Source: Halorhabdus rudnickae
GTDB lineage: Archaea; Halobacteriota; Halobacteria; Halobacteriales; Haloarculaceae
Length of the DNA stretch: 64,000 nucleotides
NCBI RefSeq assembly: GCF_900880625.1
Contig: NZ_CAAHFB010000001.1
Span: 2,170,001-2,234,000, forward strand
Direction: 5' to 3'
In this document: in pieces, positions 41,258-50,314 of the stretch
Layout: every line of letters starts with the position of its first letter
Numbering within the stretch: position 1 is the stretch's first letter
Made by a program: the position numbers and the translations under genes
Notes under the pieces: generated by a model
Database searches by the model: none
Told to the model about the DNA's origin: nothing
Seen by the model: the letters and a program-made list of their open reading frames with translations, nothing else

Positions 41258-42682
41258 TCAGCGGAATAGCTTGCGGTATTTCCAGGCTTTCTTCGCCGCA
41301 CCGAGGTAACCACCCATCGCACCGACGAGGCGCTTGCGGGCGGATTTCGTGTGGCGGGTCTTCGGTTCGTCGTTCATCCGGAAGTAGTCGGTCTCGGCGT
41401 CGGCGAGTGCCTGTGGCAAGTCGTCGAAGAGGAACTTTTTGTCTTCGGCCGCGGCGTCGAGGAACCACCCGTAGTGGTTCAGGTTGTCCATCACCCAGGA
41501 CGCTTCGAGGGCATCCTCGTAGTCGGCGAGTGCCGCGGCGTCGGTTCGGCCGGTTTCGACCGCGCTGGCGACGGCTTTCCCGGCCTGGTAGCCGCTCTCG
41601 ACGGCCATGTTTGTGCCTTCCAGATGCAGGCCGTTGTTGAGCACCAGTCCGGCCGCATCGCCAGTGATCACCGCGCCGTCGTGGACGAGGTCGGGCATCG
41701 CGTCGGGGCCGCTTTCCGGGATCGCGTGGGCGGAGTACTCGATCATCCGTCCACCCTTGACCAGCGGTGCGACCGCCGGATGGGACTTGAAGTCATCGAG
41801 CACGTCGTCGGGGCTCCGCTCGTCGTGGACAGCGTCCTCGATGGAGTAGACGACGCCGATAGCCAGCGTGCGCTTGTTCGTGTAGATGAACCCGCCGCCG
41901 ACGGCGTCGCCGACCGCACCGTCGCCGAAGTAGTGGATCGCGGCCCCTTCTTCGTCGGTGAGGTGGAAGCGATCCTCGATGGTCTCCCGGTCGTACTTGC
42001 GGACCTCCTTTGCGGAGACCGCGACGTCCTTGCGCTGCTGGGGTTCGGCTAGGCCGGCCCCCTCGCTGACCAGCGAGTTGGCCCCCTCCGCGAGGACAAC
42101 TGTCGGCGCGTGCAGCGTGCCGTCCGGTCGGTCGGTCTCGACACCGGCGATAGCCCCGTCCTCGCGGACGAGATCGGTTACTGTGGTCTCAGTGATCAGC
42201 GTCGCCCCGGCCTCGACAGCCTGCTCGGCGAACCACTCGTCGAAGTCCCCGCGCAGGACCATCCAGGAGTCGTTGTGTGGTTCTTCCTTCCAGGCCGCCG
42301 GCTGCATCGAGACCTCCGTCGCGTCGCCTTCCTCGGAAAGCATCGAAAAGGTCTTCTCGGCGACGAAGCGCTGCTTCGGCGCATCATCGAAGTCCGTCAG
42401 CTCTCGAATGCGAGGCGTGAACAGGATCCCGCCGAAGACGTTCTTCGTTCCAGGGGAGTTACCCCGTTCGAGGATGATGACGTCCAAACCCTCCTCGGCC
42501 ATCGTCAGTGCGGCAGTGCTCCCTGCGAGACCCGCTCCGACGACGATCGCGTCGAACTCGCCGTCGTAGTTGGGCGTCTCGCTGGTGGGCTGGGGCATCG
42601 GTGGCCCCTCGCTGTCCTCGTCTGTCTGCTCGGGTTCCGGTTCGACGCCATTGTTCTCTCCTGATTGGGCGTCGGTACTCAT
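41258..42682 (-). CDS. fixC: ETF-quinone oxidoreductase FixC
   Basis: FAD-containing membrane-associated oxidoreductase that passes electrons from the flavoprotein FixAB to quinone. An acidic N-terminal extension of about 40 residues precedes the FAD motif FDAIVVGAGLAGSTAALTMA. The body carries VITGDAAGLVLNNGLHLEGT and a C-terminal segment typical of the GG-reductase/FixC family. It overlaps the fixB stop by 4 bases. In FixABCX, NADH oxidation can drive both quinone and low-potential ferredoxin reduction by electron bifurcation; whether it does so in this organism is inference. Confidence 0.93.
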   Translation of the reverse strand: MSTDAQSGENNGVEPEPEQTDEDSEGPPMPQPTSETPNYDGEFDAIVVGAGLAGSTAALTMAEEGLDVIILERGNSPGTKNVFGGILFTPRIRELTDFDDAPKQRFVAEKTFSMLSEEGDATEVSMQPAAWKEEPHNDSWMVLRGDFDEWFAEQAVEAGATLITETTVTDLVREDGAIAGVETDRPDGTLHAPTVVLAEGANSLVSEGAGLAEPQQRKDVAVSAKEVRKYDRETIEDRFHLTDEEGAAIHYFGDGAVGDAVGGGFIYTNKRTLAIGVVYSIEDAVHDERSPDDVLDDFKSHPAVAPLVKGGRMIEYSAHAIPESGPDAMPDLVHDGAVITGDAAGLVLNNGLHLEGTNMAVESGYQAGKAVASAVETGRTDAAALADYEDALEASWVMDNLNHYGWFLDAAAEDKKFLFDDLPQALADAETDYFRMNDEPKTRHTKSARKRLVGAMGGYLGAAKKAWKYRKLFR

Positions 42683-43725
42683 GCTGTGGCCTCCTGGGTG
42701 TCGGCTTCGAGATGCTCGCGAAGCAACTCGATCAATTCAGGCAGCACGTCGGCATAATCGGCGACGATCCCGTAGTCGGCGTTCTCGAAGATCGGCGCGT
42801 TGGGATCGGTGTTGATCGCGACGACAGTCTCGGAGTCGTCCATCCCCTCGACGTGCTGGATCGCGCCGGAAATGCCGACGGCGATATAGAGCTTCGGTCG
42901 GACAGTCTTGCCGGTCTGTCCGACCTGGCGAGCGGGTTCGATCCAGCCCTCCTCGACGGCCTCCCGCGTCGCCGCGACTTCGCCGCCGAGCAGGTCGGCG
43001 AGTTCCCAGACGGGATCGAAGTCACCCTCCAGACCCATGCCACCGGCGACGATGATCTCGGCGTCTGTGATGTCCGCGACGTCACCGACCTCGCGTTCGA
43101 GGACCTCCGTCATCGTCTCGTCTTCACTCACCACGACCTCGACGTCCTCGATCTCCCCCTCGCGACTCTCGTCGGGGCCGGGCGTGTCGAAGACGCCCGG
43201 CCGGACGGTGGACATTTGCGGGCGGTGGCTCGGGCAGATGATCGTCGCCAGGGCGTCCCCGCCGAAGGCCGGCCGGCGCATCTCGTAGCGCTCGTCGGTG
43301 ATCTCTAGCTCTGTCGTGTCGGCCGTGAGCCCGGCGTGAGTCGGGACGGCGACGCGGCCGGCGAAGTCCCGACCAGTGTGAGTCCCGCCGATCAGTGCGA
43401 TGTCCGGCTTGCGCTCCTCGACGAGGTGGCGGAACTGCTTGCCGTAGGGGTCGGCTCGGTAGGGCTCGAAGATCGGATCGTCGGCAATCAAGACGCGATC
43501 TGCGCCGCGGGCGATCGCTTCCTGCGGGATCCCCGTCTCGTGAATGTCCTCGCCCATGACAAGTGCGACCAGATCCTCATCCTTCTGGTCGGCGAGTTCG
43601 CGACCCTTGGCGAGTAGCTCCCAGGCGACCTTCGCGACCTCGCTGTCGTGCTGTTCGACGAACACCCAGACGTCGCTGTGGGCCTCGATGTCGGCGGCGT
43701 TGTCCGATTGGGCACCGGCAGCCAT
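42679..43725 (-). CDS. fixB: Electron transfer flavoprotein alpha subunit FixB
   Basis: A 348-residue ETF alpha subunit. An N-terminal nucleotide-binding domain (DVWVFVEQHDSEVAKVAWEL) is followed by the C-terminal FAD domain with the signature GQTGKTVRPKLYIAVGISGA and IQHVEGMDDSETVVAINTDP. Start ATG 43725 (MAAGAQSDN) is chosen because it overlaps the fixA stop region and the upstream codons in frame are not conserved. It pairs with FixA. Confidence 0.94.
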   Translation of the reverse strand: MAAGAQSDNAADIEAHSDVWVFVEQHDSEVAKVAWELLAKGRELADQKDEDLVALVMGEDIHETGIPQEAIARGADRVLIADDPIFEPYRADPYGKQFRHLVEERKPDIALIGGTHTGRDFAGRVAVPTHAGLTADTTELEITDERYEMRRPAFGGDALATIICPSHRPQMSTVRPGVFDTPGPDESREGEIEDVEVVVSEDETMTEVLEREVGDVADITDAEIIVAGGMGLEGDFDPVWELADLLGGEVAATREAVEEGWIEPARQVGQTGKTVRPKLYIAVGISGAIQHVEGMDDSETVVAINTDPNAPIFENADYGIVADYADVLPELIELLREHLEADTQEATA

Positions 43726-43726
43726 C

Positions 43727-44506
43727 TCAGAGCACCTCCACGATGCGATCAGCCAGGTCCTCGACGTCGTCGACGGTCTCCTGTTCGCGCGGGACTGGTT
43801 CGGCAGTGGCCATCCCGCCGACCTGGGTCGGCGAGACTGCGAGGCCGACTTCGTCTTCGACACCGATATCGGCCGCCGACCACTCGACCGGCTCGAAGTC
43901 GGTCTCGGCGTAGATCTTTCGGTGAAGGCCGGCAGTCCGAGGCTCGTTCTCGCCGAACTCCATGGCGACGACGACGGGCAACTCGGCGGCGACCCGCTCG
44001 TAGCCCCCCTCGATGTCGCGTTTCGCGATCAGCCGATCTTCGTCGGGCCGGGGTTCGATGGCCTCGGTGTAGGTGAGTTGCGCCCAGCCGTTGTGGGCGG
44101 CGATGCCCGGCGGGACCTGGCCGGTCGAGGAGTCGGTCGTCTCCTCGCCGCCGAAGACCACGTCGGCGTCGAGTTCCTCGACCGCCCGTGCCAGCGCCAG
44201 ACCCGTCGGCCAGGTATCGCTGCCGCCAAAGGCGCGATCGGTCAGCAACACGGCGTCGTCGGCACCCATGCCGACAGCCGCTCGAAGTACTTCCTGGGCG
44301 CTCGGTGGCCCCATCGTGAGTGCCGTGACTGTGCCACCGACTTCGTCCCGGACTTCCAGGGCCGCCTCGACGGCGTTGTAGTCCGGTGCGTTCATCACCG
44401 CGTCGGCGTCAGCCCGATTGAGTGTTCCTGTGTCGGGATCGATCGACACCTCTGCGGCATCAGGTACCTGCTTGACACAGACGACGATGTTCCAGCCGTC
44501 GCTCAT
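43727..44506 (-). CDS. fixA: Electron transfer flavoprotein beta subunit FixA
   Basis: A 259-residue ETF beta subunit, first gene of the operon. It has NIVVCVKQVPDAAEVSIDPD near the start, an AMP/FAD-binding core with VVFGGEETTDSSTGQVPPGI, and a C-terminal arm. A CTATATAG element about 20 bases before ATG 44506 could be its TATA box. The bifurcating beta subunits hold a second FAD site; the residues that decide this were not checked. Confidence 0.94.
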   Translation of the reverse strand: MSDGWNIVVCVKQVPDAAEVSIDPDTGTLNRADADAVMNAPDYNAVEAALEVRDEVGGTVTALTMGPPSAQEVLRAAVGMGADDAVLLTDRAFGGSDTWPTGLALARAVEELDADVVFGGEETTDSSTGQVPPGIAAHNGWAQLTYTEAIEPRPDEDRLIAKRDIEGGYERVAAELPVVVAMEFGENEPRTAGLHRKIYAETDFEPVEWSAADIGVEDEVGLAVSPTQVGGMATAEPVPREQETVDDVEDLADRIVEVL

Positions 44507-44622
44507 CGCTACTTTAACCCCCTATATAGTGGCATTGACGTTCGGTTCACATCGGAAGAACTGTTCTTAACGATAGTAAATGACAGCGCTATTCCCAAGG
44601 CGTGAAAAACAGTCTTTGCCCG

Positions 44623-44703
44623 AATACGAGATGCATCACGCCATCAATTTCTCACATACGAGATGCATCCCGGTCTTTTTGTTCACATATGTTGGATGCA
44701 TCC
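44623..44703 (-). repeat. Three phased ATGCAT sites upstream of fixA
   Basis: ATACGAGATGCATC occurs at 44624-44637 and 44656-44669, and GGATGCATCC at 44694-44703. The palindromic ATGCAT cores start at 44631, 44663 and 44696, spaced 32 and 33 bases, about three helical turns. They lie 125-195 bases before fixA and could bind an activator on one face of the DNA. Confidence 0.45.
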
Positions 44704-44714
44704 TTGGATTGAAT

Positions 44715-44730
44715 CCCCGTATATTGGGGG
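44715..44730 (-). terminator. Hairpin after the small acidic gene
   Basis: CCCC-GTATATT-GGGG, a short stem 66 bases downstream of the stop of the gene at 44796 on the minus strand. It may separate that transcript from fixA. Confidence 0.3.
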
Positions 44731-44763
44731 CTCACTCGTCCGAGGGAATCCGGGTCTGTGGTC

Positions 44764-44830
44764 TTCGAGTTCCGCTGCGTGCTCGCGCAGTTCCCCTATT
44801 GTTCGAGTTCCGCCGCGTGCTTGCGCAGTT
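44764..44830. repeat. 38-base direct repeat at a gene 3' end
   Basis: TTCGAGTTCCGCTGCGTGCT and following bases at 44764-44792 recur at 44802-44830 with few changes. The second copy encodes the last residues of the gene at 44796; the first lies just past its stop in another frame. Confidence 0.6.
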
Positions 44831-45068
44831 CCGTCGCGAGTTCCCGGGCCTGCTCGGCCGACAGTTCGACCGTCTCGGCGTGGGCTGGGAGTTCGTCGGT
44901 CTCGGTGTTGTCGAGTTCGAGTTCGAGCCTGACGTGATCGGGCGCTGTCCGGTCGGTCGTGACGTTCAGGACGGCCGGTGCCATCGCCTCGAAGCCGTGG
45001 CCCTCGACGCGGGCAGAGAGGAGGTCGAAGGTCGTGTACGCGTTGACTGTGAGGATGCGATCGGCCAT
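44796..45068 (-). CDS. Small conserved haloarchaeal protein (DUF6360-like)
   Basis: A 90-residue acidic protein. The N-terminal beta-rich half is ADRILTVNAYTTFDLLSARV and the C-terminal amphipathic helix VELSAEQARELATELRKHAA. The pattern matches what I recall of DUF6360; no function is known. It is a single gene after the phased ATGCAT region. Confidence 0.65.
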   Translation of the reverse strand: MADRILTVNAYTTFDLLSARVEGHGFEAMAPAVLNVTTDRTAPDHVRLELELDNTETDELPAHAETVELSAEQARELATELRKHAAELEQ

Positions 45069-45153
45069 ACGCGGACTGACGGCCGGGCGGACTTAGCCGT
45101 GTCGTCCGTGCGAAGAACGGAGAAGGGGAGACGGTCGAACTCAGCAGGGACGC

Positions 45154-45447
45154 TTACGAGATGTCGTCGACGACGTCTCTGAACTGCTCCTCGCTAAAGC
45201 CCCGAAGCGTCTCTGTCCGGACGTTGCCCCCTTTCCCGAGGATCAGCGCATACTCTGCGGCGGTCTCATCATCCGGGAACTCGGCGATCGCGACCCCGTC
45301 GTACTGGCCCATCGTAATGTAGAAGTCCTTGAACTCTCCACCGAGATCGGCAACGAGGTCCCTGTGGGCCTCGACGCGGTCCGGGCTCGATTCCACTGTC
45401 GAAATCCCCTGCTCCGTGTACTCAAGCAGGGTCACGTACGTTGGCAT
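45154..45447 (-). CDS. GYD-domain protein
   Basis: A 97-residue ferredoxin-fold protein of the GYD family: TYVTLLEYTEQGISTVESSP, the naming motif region FYITMGQYDGVAIAEFPDDE, and NVRTETLRGFSEEQFRDVVD. These proteins are small homo-oligomers of unknown role. It is monocistronic. Confidence 0.85.
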   Translation of the reverse strand: MPTYVTLLEYTEQGISTVESSPDRVEAHRDLVADLGGEFKDFYITMGQYDGVAIAEFPDDETAAEYALILGKGGNVRTETLRGFSEEQFRDVVDDIS

Positions 45448-45608
45448 TGGTGGTCACTCCCTGGCAGTTGCGCCCCCGACTGGCCACGCCGGACACCCCT
45501 CTTCGATAGGCGCATGTTTACCGTTGACACGCCATGCCCATAAGTATCGGCCCGACAGCCCGTACTGGCACTTCTATCCGATCGGCCGGCCGAGCAGACT
45601 GGTTCCGA

Positions 45609-47384
45609 TCAGTCGTCGGCCGGCAGGGAGTTACCGGCGCCGTCGGTCGGCGCGGGCGAAGCGTCCATGTCGTCTTCCGCTGCGTAGGGATACCAGGTCT
45701 TCTTCGTGTTATGCATATAGGGGTCCTCGTAATCAGTCTCTTCGGGGTCGAGCAGGTCGGCGAGTTCGTCCTCGTCGCGGGCCTCGACGAACTCCCGGAA
45801 CGTCTCGCCGTCCGCCCGACGGTCCGCGAAGGTCTCGATCAGGTTGGCGATCGCGCCCGGCACCTCATCGGCGGGGACGCGCATCGCGATCCAGTCGGCA
45901 AAGCGCGGGTCCTCGCCAAGGCCGCCGCCCAGGCCGACGTCGAAGGCCTCGACCGGATCGCCGTCTTTGCGGGTCTTCATCCCGCGCAAGGAGACGTCCG
46001 CGATCTGGGGCTGGGCACACGAGGCCGTACATCCAGAGAGGTGAATGTGGAACTCCTCGTGATCCTCTGGGAGCTCAACGTTTTCTTTCAGCCAGCGGGC
46101 GTACCGGACCTGGCGGTTCTTCGTCTCGACGATCGACAGCGAGCAGAACTCCGTTCCCGTACAGGCGATCGACCCACGCATGAACGGCGAGGGGTCCGGC
46201 GAATAATCCTCCAGCAGGGGTTCGTCCAGTAGCGGGTCGAGGTTATCTTCGGGGACGTCGGTGAGGATGATATTCTGCCGTTGGGTCAGTCGCACCTCGC
46301 CGCTGCCGTATTCGTCGGCGAGGTCGGCCAGTTCGAGGACATCCTCGGCACCCATCCGCCCGACGAGGACGTTCAACCCGACGTAGTAGTTCCCGTCGAC
46401 CTGCTCGTGGACGCCGACGTGATCGTTGTGACCGTCCTGGGTCCCAGTGTTGTAGGTGTACTCCTCGCGGAGATCTTCGCCCGCGCTGTGGAGGTCGATG
46501 TCCACGAAATCTTCCTGGAGGACCGAGCGGATCTTCTCGGTTCCCCACTCGTCGACGAGGAACTTGATGCGGGCGTTGTAGCGGTTCTCGCGGTCGCCGT
46601 GCTCCCGAAAGAGCGAGGAGAGGCCCCCAGCAACCGCGTCGGCGTTCTCCGGTCGAACGAAGACGTCGATGTCTCGGGCCAGGCGGGGTTCCTTCCGTGA
46701 GAGGCCGCCGCCGACCCGGACGTTGAATCCTGTGACTGTTTCGCCGTCTATCTCCTTTCGTGCCGGCTCGAGGGCGAGATCGTTGATGTCACCCTGGCCA
46801 CAGCCTTCCGTACAGCCGGTCACGGAGACCTTCCACTTCCGGGGGAGGTTCGTGTGGTCTTCGTTCCCTTTGAACGTGTCGTGGAGATCCCGGGCAATCG
46901 GCCAGGCGTCGATCAGTTCGTGGCTGTCCTTGCCGGCGACCGGACAGCCGACGATGTTCCGCCAGGAGTCCCCGCAGGCCTGTTGGGTCGAGAGACCGTT
47001 GTCCTCCAGTTTCTCGAAGATTTCGGGGACGTCTTCGAGTTTGATCCAGTGCAGTTGAATCGACTGACGGGTTGTCCAGTCACAGTAGGCTCCACCGAAC
47101 TCGGGGTTCTCGGCGGGTCCAGTCGCATATTCCTTTGCGATCTCGCCGACGACTTCGAGCTGTCCCGGCTCGATGACGCCGTTGGGCGTCCCGATGCGCA
47201 TCATGAAGTAGCTCTCCTGGCCGGCCCGCTGGTGGTACAGCCCCCACCATTTGAAGCGCTCGAACCAGGCGTCGTGTTCGTCTTCTGGGATAGCCTCCCA
47301 GCCCTCCTCCGCGAACTCCATGAGGTGCTCGCGGATCTCCTCGCCGTAGACTTCGTCTTTCCAGCGTTCCACGTCAGTCGGCAT
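45609..47384 (-). CDS. nirA: Ferredoxin-dependent nitrite/sulfite reductase
   Basis: Siroheme/4Fe-4S enzyme of 591 residues with two repeated half-domains. The cofactor-binding cysteines are in CTGTEFCSLSIVETK (C-x5-C) and GCTASCAQPQIAD (C-x3-C), with an earlier half-site VSVTGCTEGCGQGDIND. Basic residues in RLTQRQNIIL and WTTRQSIQLHWI contact the substrate or siroheme. The C-terminal extension ends in an acidic tail. It fits assimilatory nitrite reductase in haloarchaea, but sulfite reductase cannot be excluded, and nitrate reductase genes are not here. Start ATG 47384 (MPTDVERWKDEV) is chosen; upstream codons in frame are not conserved. Confidence 0.9.
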   Translation of the reverse strand: MPTDVERWKDEVYGEEIREHLMEFAEEGWEAIPEDEHDAWFERFKWWGLYHQRAGQESYFMMRIGTPNGVIEPGQLEVVGEIAKEYATGPAENPEFGGAYCDWTTRQSIQLHWIKLEDVPEIFEKLEDNGLSTQQACGDSWRNIVGCPVAGKDSHELIDAWPIARDLHDTFKGNEDHTNLPRKWKVSVTGCTEGCGQGDINDLALEPARKEIDGETVTGFNVRVGGGLSRKEPRLARDIDVFVRPENADAVAGGLSSLFREHGDRENRYNARIKFLVDEWGTEKIRSVLQEDFVDIDLHSAGEDLREEYTYNTGTQDGHNDHVGVHEQVDGNYYVGLNVLVGRMGAEDVLELADLADEYGSGEVRLTQRQNIILTDVPEDNLDPLLDEPLLEDYSPDPSPFMRGSIACTGTEFCSLSIVETKNRQVRYARWLKENVELPEDHEEFHIHLSGCTASCAQPQIADVSLRGMKTRKDGDPVEAFDVGLGGGLGEDPRFADWIAMRVPADEVPGAIANLIETFADRRADGETFREFVEARDEDELADLLDPEETDYEDPYMHNTKKTWYPYAAEDDMDASPAPTDGAGNSLPADD

Positions 47385-47473
47385 ATATCCGTTCCTGGGT
47401 CCGACCACGTATACGCCCGCGTGTCTCGTCAAGCTTCCCGCCCTCTCCCCGGAAGCGGATGATATTGCCTGCT

Positions 47474-47914
47474 TCAAACCTGTGGCGTGCGAACGTCCCC
47501 CGGGGCAAGTGGCGCGAACCGGCGGTCCGGACCGACGATCCGGCCGACTGGGTGCCACCCTGCGACCGCACTCGCCCCACAGGTCACACACTGGCCGGCC
47601 GCCCGAACGAGCACCGTCCGATCCACCACGTCGACTTCGACGAACCCTTCGACGAGGAAATCCGCCATCTGACAGTCACAGACGCCGTGGTCGAGAAGCC
47701 GCCAGAGTTCACTCACCGAGACGACACGCTGGTCGTCGACGCTGATCCACGCTCCATCGTCGAGGATCCGGACGGCAGTCACCATTACCTCCGCCACGGG
47801 ACTCGTCCCCGAGTAGGCGTCGGCCCGGACAAGTCTCGCCGTCACTCGACGCTCGGGGCGCCGATCGCTCGCCGGACCTGGACGGTTCTCCAGCCGTCTT
47901 CCTCGGGAGTCCAT
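47474..47914 (-). CDS. Conserved small protein with Cys pairs
   Basis: A 146-residue protein. A basic N-terminal stretch may be non-coding (an internal start is possible). The rest reads as a beta-rich domain: VMVTAVRILDDGAWISVDDQ then LLDHGVCDCQMADFLVEGFV and a second Cys pair in GQCVTCGASAVAGW. The CxC and CxxC pairs suggest zinc binding. It lies 89 bases upstream of nirA on the same strand and may be co-expressed; function unknown. Confidence 0.55.
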   Translation of the reverse strand: MDSRGRRLENRPGPASDRRPERRVTARLVRADAYSGTSPVAEVMVTAVRILDDGAWISVDDQRVVSVSELWRLLDHGVCDCQMADFLVEGFVEVDVVDRTVLVRAAGQCVTCGASAVAGWHPVGRIVGPDRRFAPLAPGDVRTPQV

Positions 47915-48101
47915 GACACGACTGCGTCAGCAGTCGCGGCAAGAATCACTCCTACGCGGGAGTTCGGGTAGTCATTACCCGTGTGAGCGGCCTTTTGAGG
48001 GTGTGTCCAGTAGAGACGGGTGATGATTGACAGCGCAGACGGCGCCGTCCAGACGCCTGCTGCAGTCGCGGTGACTGGCGGGTCGAACGGAGGGAGAATC
48101 G

Positions 48102-48221
48102 ATGAGTGACGCCGAGTCAGCGGAGACCGATCACCTCGACAACGTCGAAGACGGGTGTGGGTGTGCCGAAGTCTGGGAGCACCTCTCAGAGGAACGCGAA
48201 CAGGACGCTGCGGGCGACTGA
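48102..48221 (+). CDS. Tiny acidic Cys-containing protein, 39 residues
   Basis: ATG 48102 opens MSDAESAETDHLDNVEDGCG and continues CAEVWEHLSEEREQDAAGD. The acidic composition and GCGCAEVW motif with paired Cys look like a real conserved haloarchaeal microprotein. A shorter frame (48023-48109, 28 codons) overlaps its start by 8 bases and might be a leader. It precedes the DUF7119 gene by 47 bases. Confidence 0.6.
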   Translation: MSDAESAETDHLDNVEDGCGCAEVWEHLSEEREQDAAGD

Positions 48222-48268
48222 TCTTCGACCGGACGTTTTTACCTACGCATCACAACTCTGGGTCACAC

Positions 48269-48967
48269 ATGAGTGACGAGCCGGAGCGGGCCGGGCTTCC
48301 GACTGATCGGGAGTCGCCGGTGGGACAGCCGGTGATCCGGGGAGACCCGGAGGCGACCGGCGAACACGCTGATCGTGCAGTAGCCTTCGATCCGGATGAT
48401 CCCGACAGTCTCACGGAGGCTGCCGAGACCGTCCGTTCGTTCGCCGAGGACACCGCTGGGGACGAGGACAGCGTCTACATGCTGCGTGGCGCGGCGGCGT
48501 GTGCGGCACTCGTCCGCGGTGAGGGTTCTTATAAGGCAGCCGCCGAGCGGGCGGGTGGCTCCGCGACGGTGTCGTTCATCCGCAAGTGGTCACGGGTCCA
48601 CGATCTGCCGCGGTCGATCCGTCGCCACGTTGCCAAGGGTGAGATAGCCCCCACGGCGGCGAAACATATCGCCCGCGTCGGCGGGACGTCTAGGTTCTTG
48701 CTGGCGTTTGCGGCTCTGGATCACGGGCTGACTGTCAGAGAAGTGCGGTCGCTCGCCAGTGAGATCAACGACGGAGCCGAGCCCGTCTCGGCGCTTTCCA
48801 GTGCCGGCTACCCTCTCGGTGAAATCACTGTCACACTCCCAATTGATGCGTACTGTGAACTCCGTCGGCGCGCTTCTCTGGAGGACAAATCGCCCGGAGT
48901 ATTGATCGCTGCGGCGCTCTCCGAGCACTACGACGCCGTTGGCGACCCCGACCATCGACAACCGTAA
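48269..48967 (+). CDS. DUF7119-type protein
   Basis: A 232-residue haloarchaeal protein. A polar N-terminus is followed by a helical domain with AAAERAGGSATVSFIRKWSR, VHDLPRSIRRHVAKGEIAPT and AAKHIARVGGTSRFLLAFAA. This resembles ParB/KorB-like helix-turn-helix domains. A C-terminal part with VTLPIDAYCELRRRASLEDK follows. DNA binding is likely. ATG 48269 is preferred because the in-frame codons upstream read as the tail of the overlapping microprotein region. Confidence 0.7.
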   Translation: MSDEPERAGLPTDRESPVGQPVIRGDPEATGEHADRAVAFDPDDPDSLTEAAETVRSFAEDTAGDEDSVYMLRGAAACAALVRGEGSYKAAAERAGGSATVSFIRKWSRVHDLPRSIRRHVAKGEIAPTAAKHIARVGGTSRFLLAFAALDHGLTVREVRSLASEINDGAEPVSALSSAGYPLGEITVTLPIDAYCELRRRASLEDKSPGVLIAAALSEHYDAVGDPDHRQP

Positions 48968-49001
48968 GGACTTAGCCGGGGACTCCCCCAAACTTCGGTG
49001 A

Positions 49002-49052
<51 letters not shown>

Positions 49053-49075
<23 letters not shown>

Positions 49076-49538
49076 CTCTCGTGGCGCTCGCAAATCGCGA
49101 GCGCCTGCTGTGCGTTGCCGGTGGGAATTGAATCAGAGAGTGGGAGGTGAGCGAGCGGTGCGAGGTCGCGAAGCGACCTCGAAAAGCCGAACGGCGTAGC
49201 CGTGAGGTAGCGAGCGAACGGGAACGACCGTGGTTCAATTCCCATCCGGCCCGTAGCATTTTGCTGCGAGCAATTCGCGAGCAACAAATGCGCGACGATG
49301 GGAATTGAAGCCGGGAAGTCGCAGCCCCGGAAACGCAGCGAACAATGTGAACGAGTATCCCGGAACGTCTTCACTCGGTTCAATTCCCCTCCGGCCCGTG
49401 AGACTTCTGCGAGCGTCAGCGAGCGCCTGCTGTGCGTGACCGATGAGAATTGAATCACGCGAGTTGCAGCCCGTGCAAGCGAGCACAGCGAGCCGAACCG
49501 GACCATCTCGCCATCGGGTTCAATTCCCATCCGGCCCG
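49053..49538 (+). repeat. Array of tRNA-Lys 3'-end copies
   Basis: The last 23 bases of tRNA-Lys (T-arm plus 3' acceptor strand, GTTCAATTCCCATCCGGCCC core) occur four times in the same orientation: 49053-49075 in the tRNA, then 49231-49253, 49376-49398 and 49516-49538, each with at most two mismatches. Each spacer holds an inverted T-arm (GGGAATTGAA-type) starting about 46 bases after the preceding copy, at 49123, 49298 and about 49445. Spacers 1 and 3 also share GCGAGCGCCTGCTGTGCG. Units are 178, 145 and 140 bases. The rest of the 5' tRNA half is absent, so these are not tRNA genes. Confidence 0.9.
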
Positions 49539-49642
49539 TGGGATTTCTGCGGGCTCAGTCTGTCCGTTGTAATTCTAGTCTCGCCAGGATGAACCAGCTT
49601 TCACAACACCTACTGTCGTCGCGGACGCATTGAAACCCATCC

Positions 49643-50314
49643 GTGTACGACGCGATCGTGTTCGACTTGGATGGGGTGTTGCTCACCGGCTATCACACGG
49701 CACCGGCCGTCTATCGACAGGCGACCGTCACAGCGCTAGCCGACTTTGACGCCGCGACCAACGAACCACCGGCCGAACTAGTCATGCCGGACGATGTAGC
49801 CACGATCCGCCGGTTATGTGAACGGTTTGATGTTCCGGCTGCATCCTACTGGGGGTATCGTGAACACGCAGCCACGGAGCTAGAAAACGACTGGATCCGC
49901 GAGGGAGAACGCGAGCCCTTCCCGGACGTCGATGTTCTCGAGACGTTGGCGGAGTCTGGCGAACTGGCGATCGCCAGCAACAACCGCCACGGCACCGTCC
50001 GGTTTGTCCGAGACTATTTCCCGTGGGGCGATCACTTCGAGGCTGCTTACGGTCGAGCGCCGACGCTCCCGGGGTATGATCGGATGAAGCCCGACCCACA
50101 CTACCTACAGACTGCCCTGGACGCGCTGGGCGTCAAACCGGGCAACGCCCTGTTCGTCGGCGATCGACTCTCGGACGTCGAGACGGCCGATCGAGCCGGC
50201 GCCGACTCGGCGCTACTGGTCAGAGAGGGTGATCGACCGGAGGGAGATCCGGAACCGACATTCGAGATCGAATCACTCGAAGGCCTGCTTGCGGTCGAAC
50301 CGCCGACGGAGTGA
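49643..50314 (+). CDS. HAD-superfamily hydrolase
   Basis: A 223-residue phosphatase-like protein. Motif I is VFDLDGVLL, motif II is AIASNNRHGT, a Lys lies in DRMKPDPHYL, and motif IV is FVGDRLSDVETADRAG. A helical cap sits between residues 15 and 90. It probably hydrolyses a small phosphate ester such as phosphoglycolate or a sugar phosphate. GTG 49643 is the start. It lies just beyond the tRNA 3'-end array. Confidence 0.88.
   Translation: MYDAIVFDLDGVLLTGYHTAPAVYRQATVTALADFDAATNEPPAELVMPDDVATIRRLCERFDVPAASYWGYREHAATELENDWIREGEREPFPDVDVLETLAESGELAIASNNRHGTVRFVRDYFPWGDHFEAAYGRAPTLPGYDRMKPDPHYLQTALDALGVKPGNALFVGDRLSDVETADRAGADSALLVREGDRPEGDPEPTFEIESLEGLLAVEPPTE

Noticed and set aside
47459-47971. 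Plus-strand frame opposite the Cys-pair gene
   Set aside because: The minus-strand reading has paired Cys and balanced beta-strand composition, whereas the plus-strand reading is Arg/Pro/His-rich.
49231-49538. Extra tRNA genes downstream of tRNA-Lys
   Set aside because: Only the T-arm and 3' acceptor strand recur; D-arm and anticodon arm are missing, so no cloverleaf forms.
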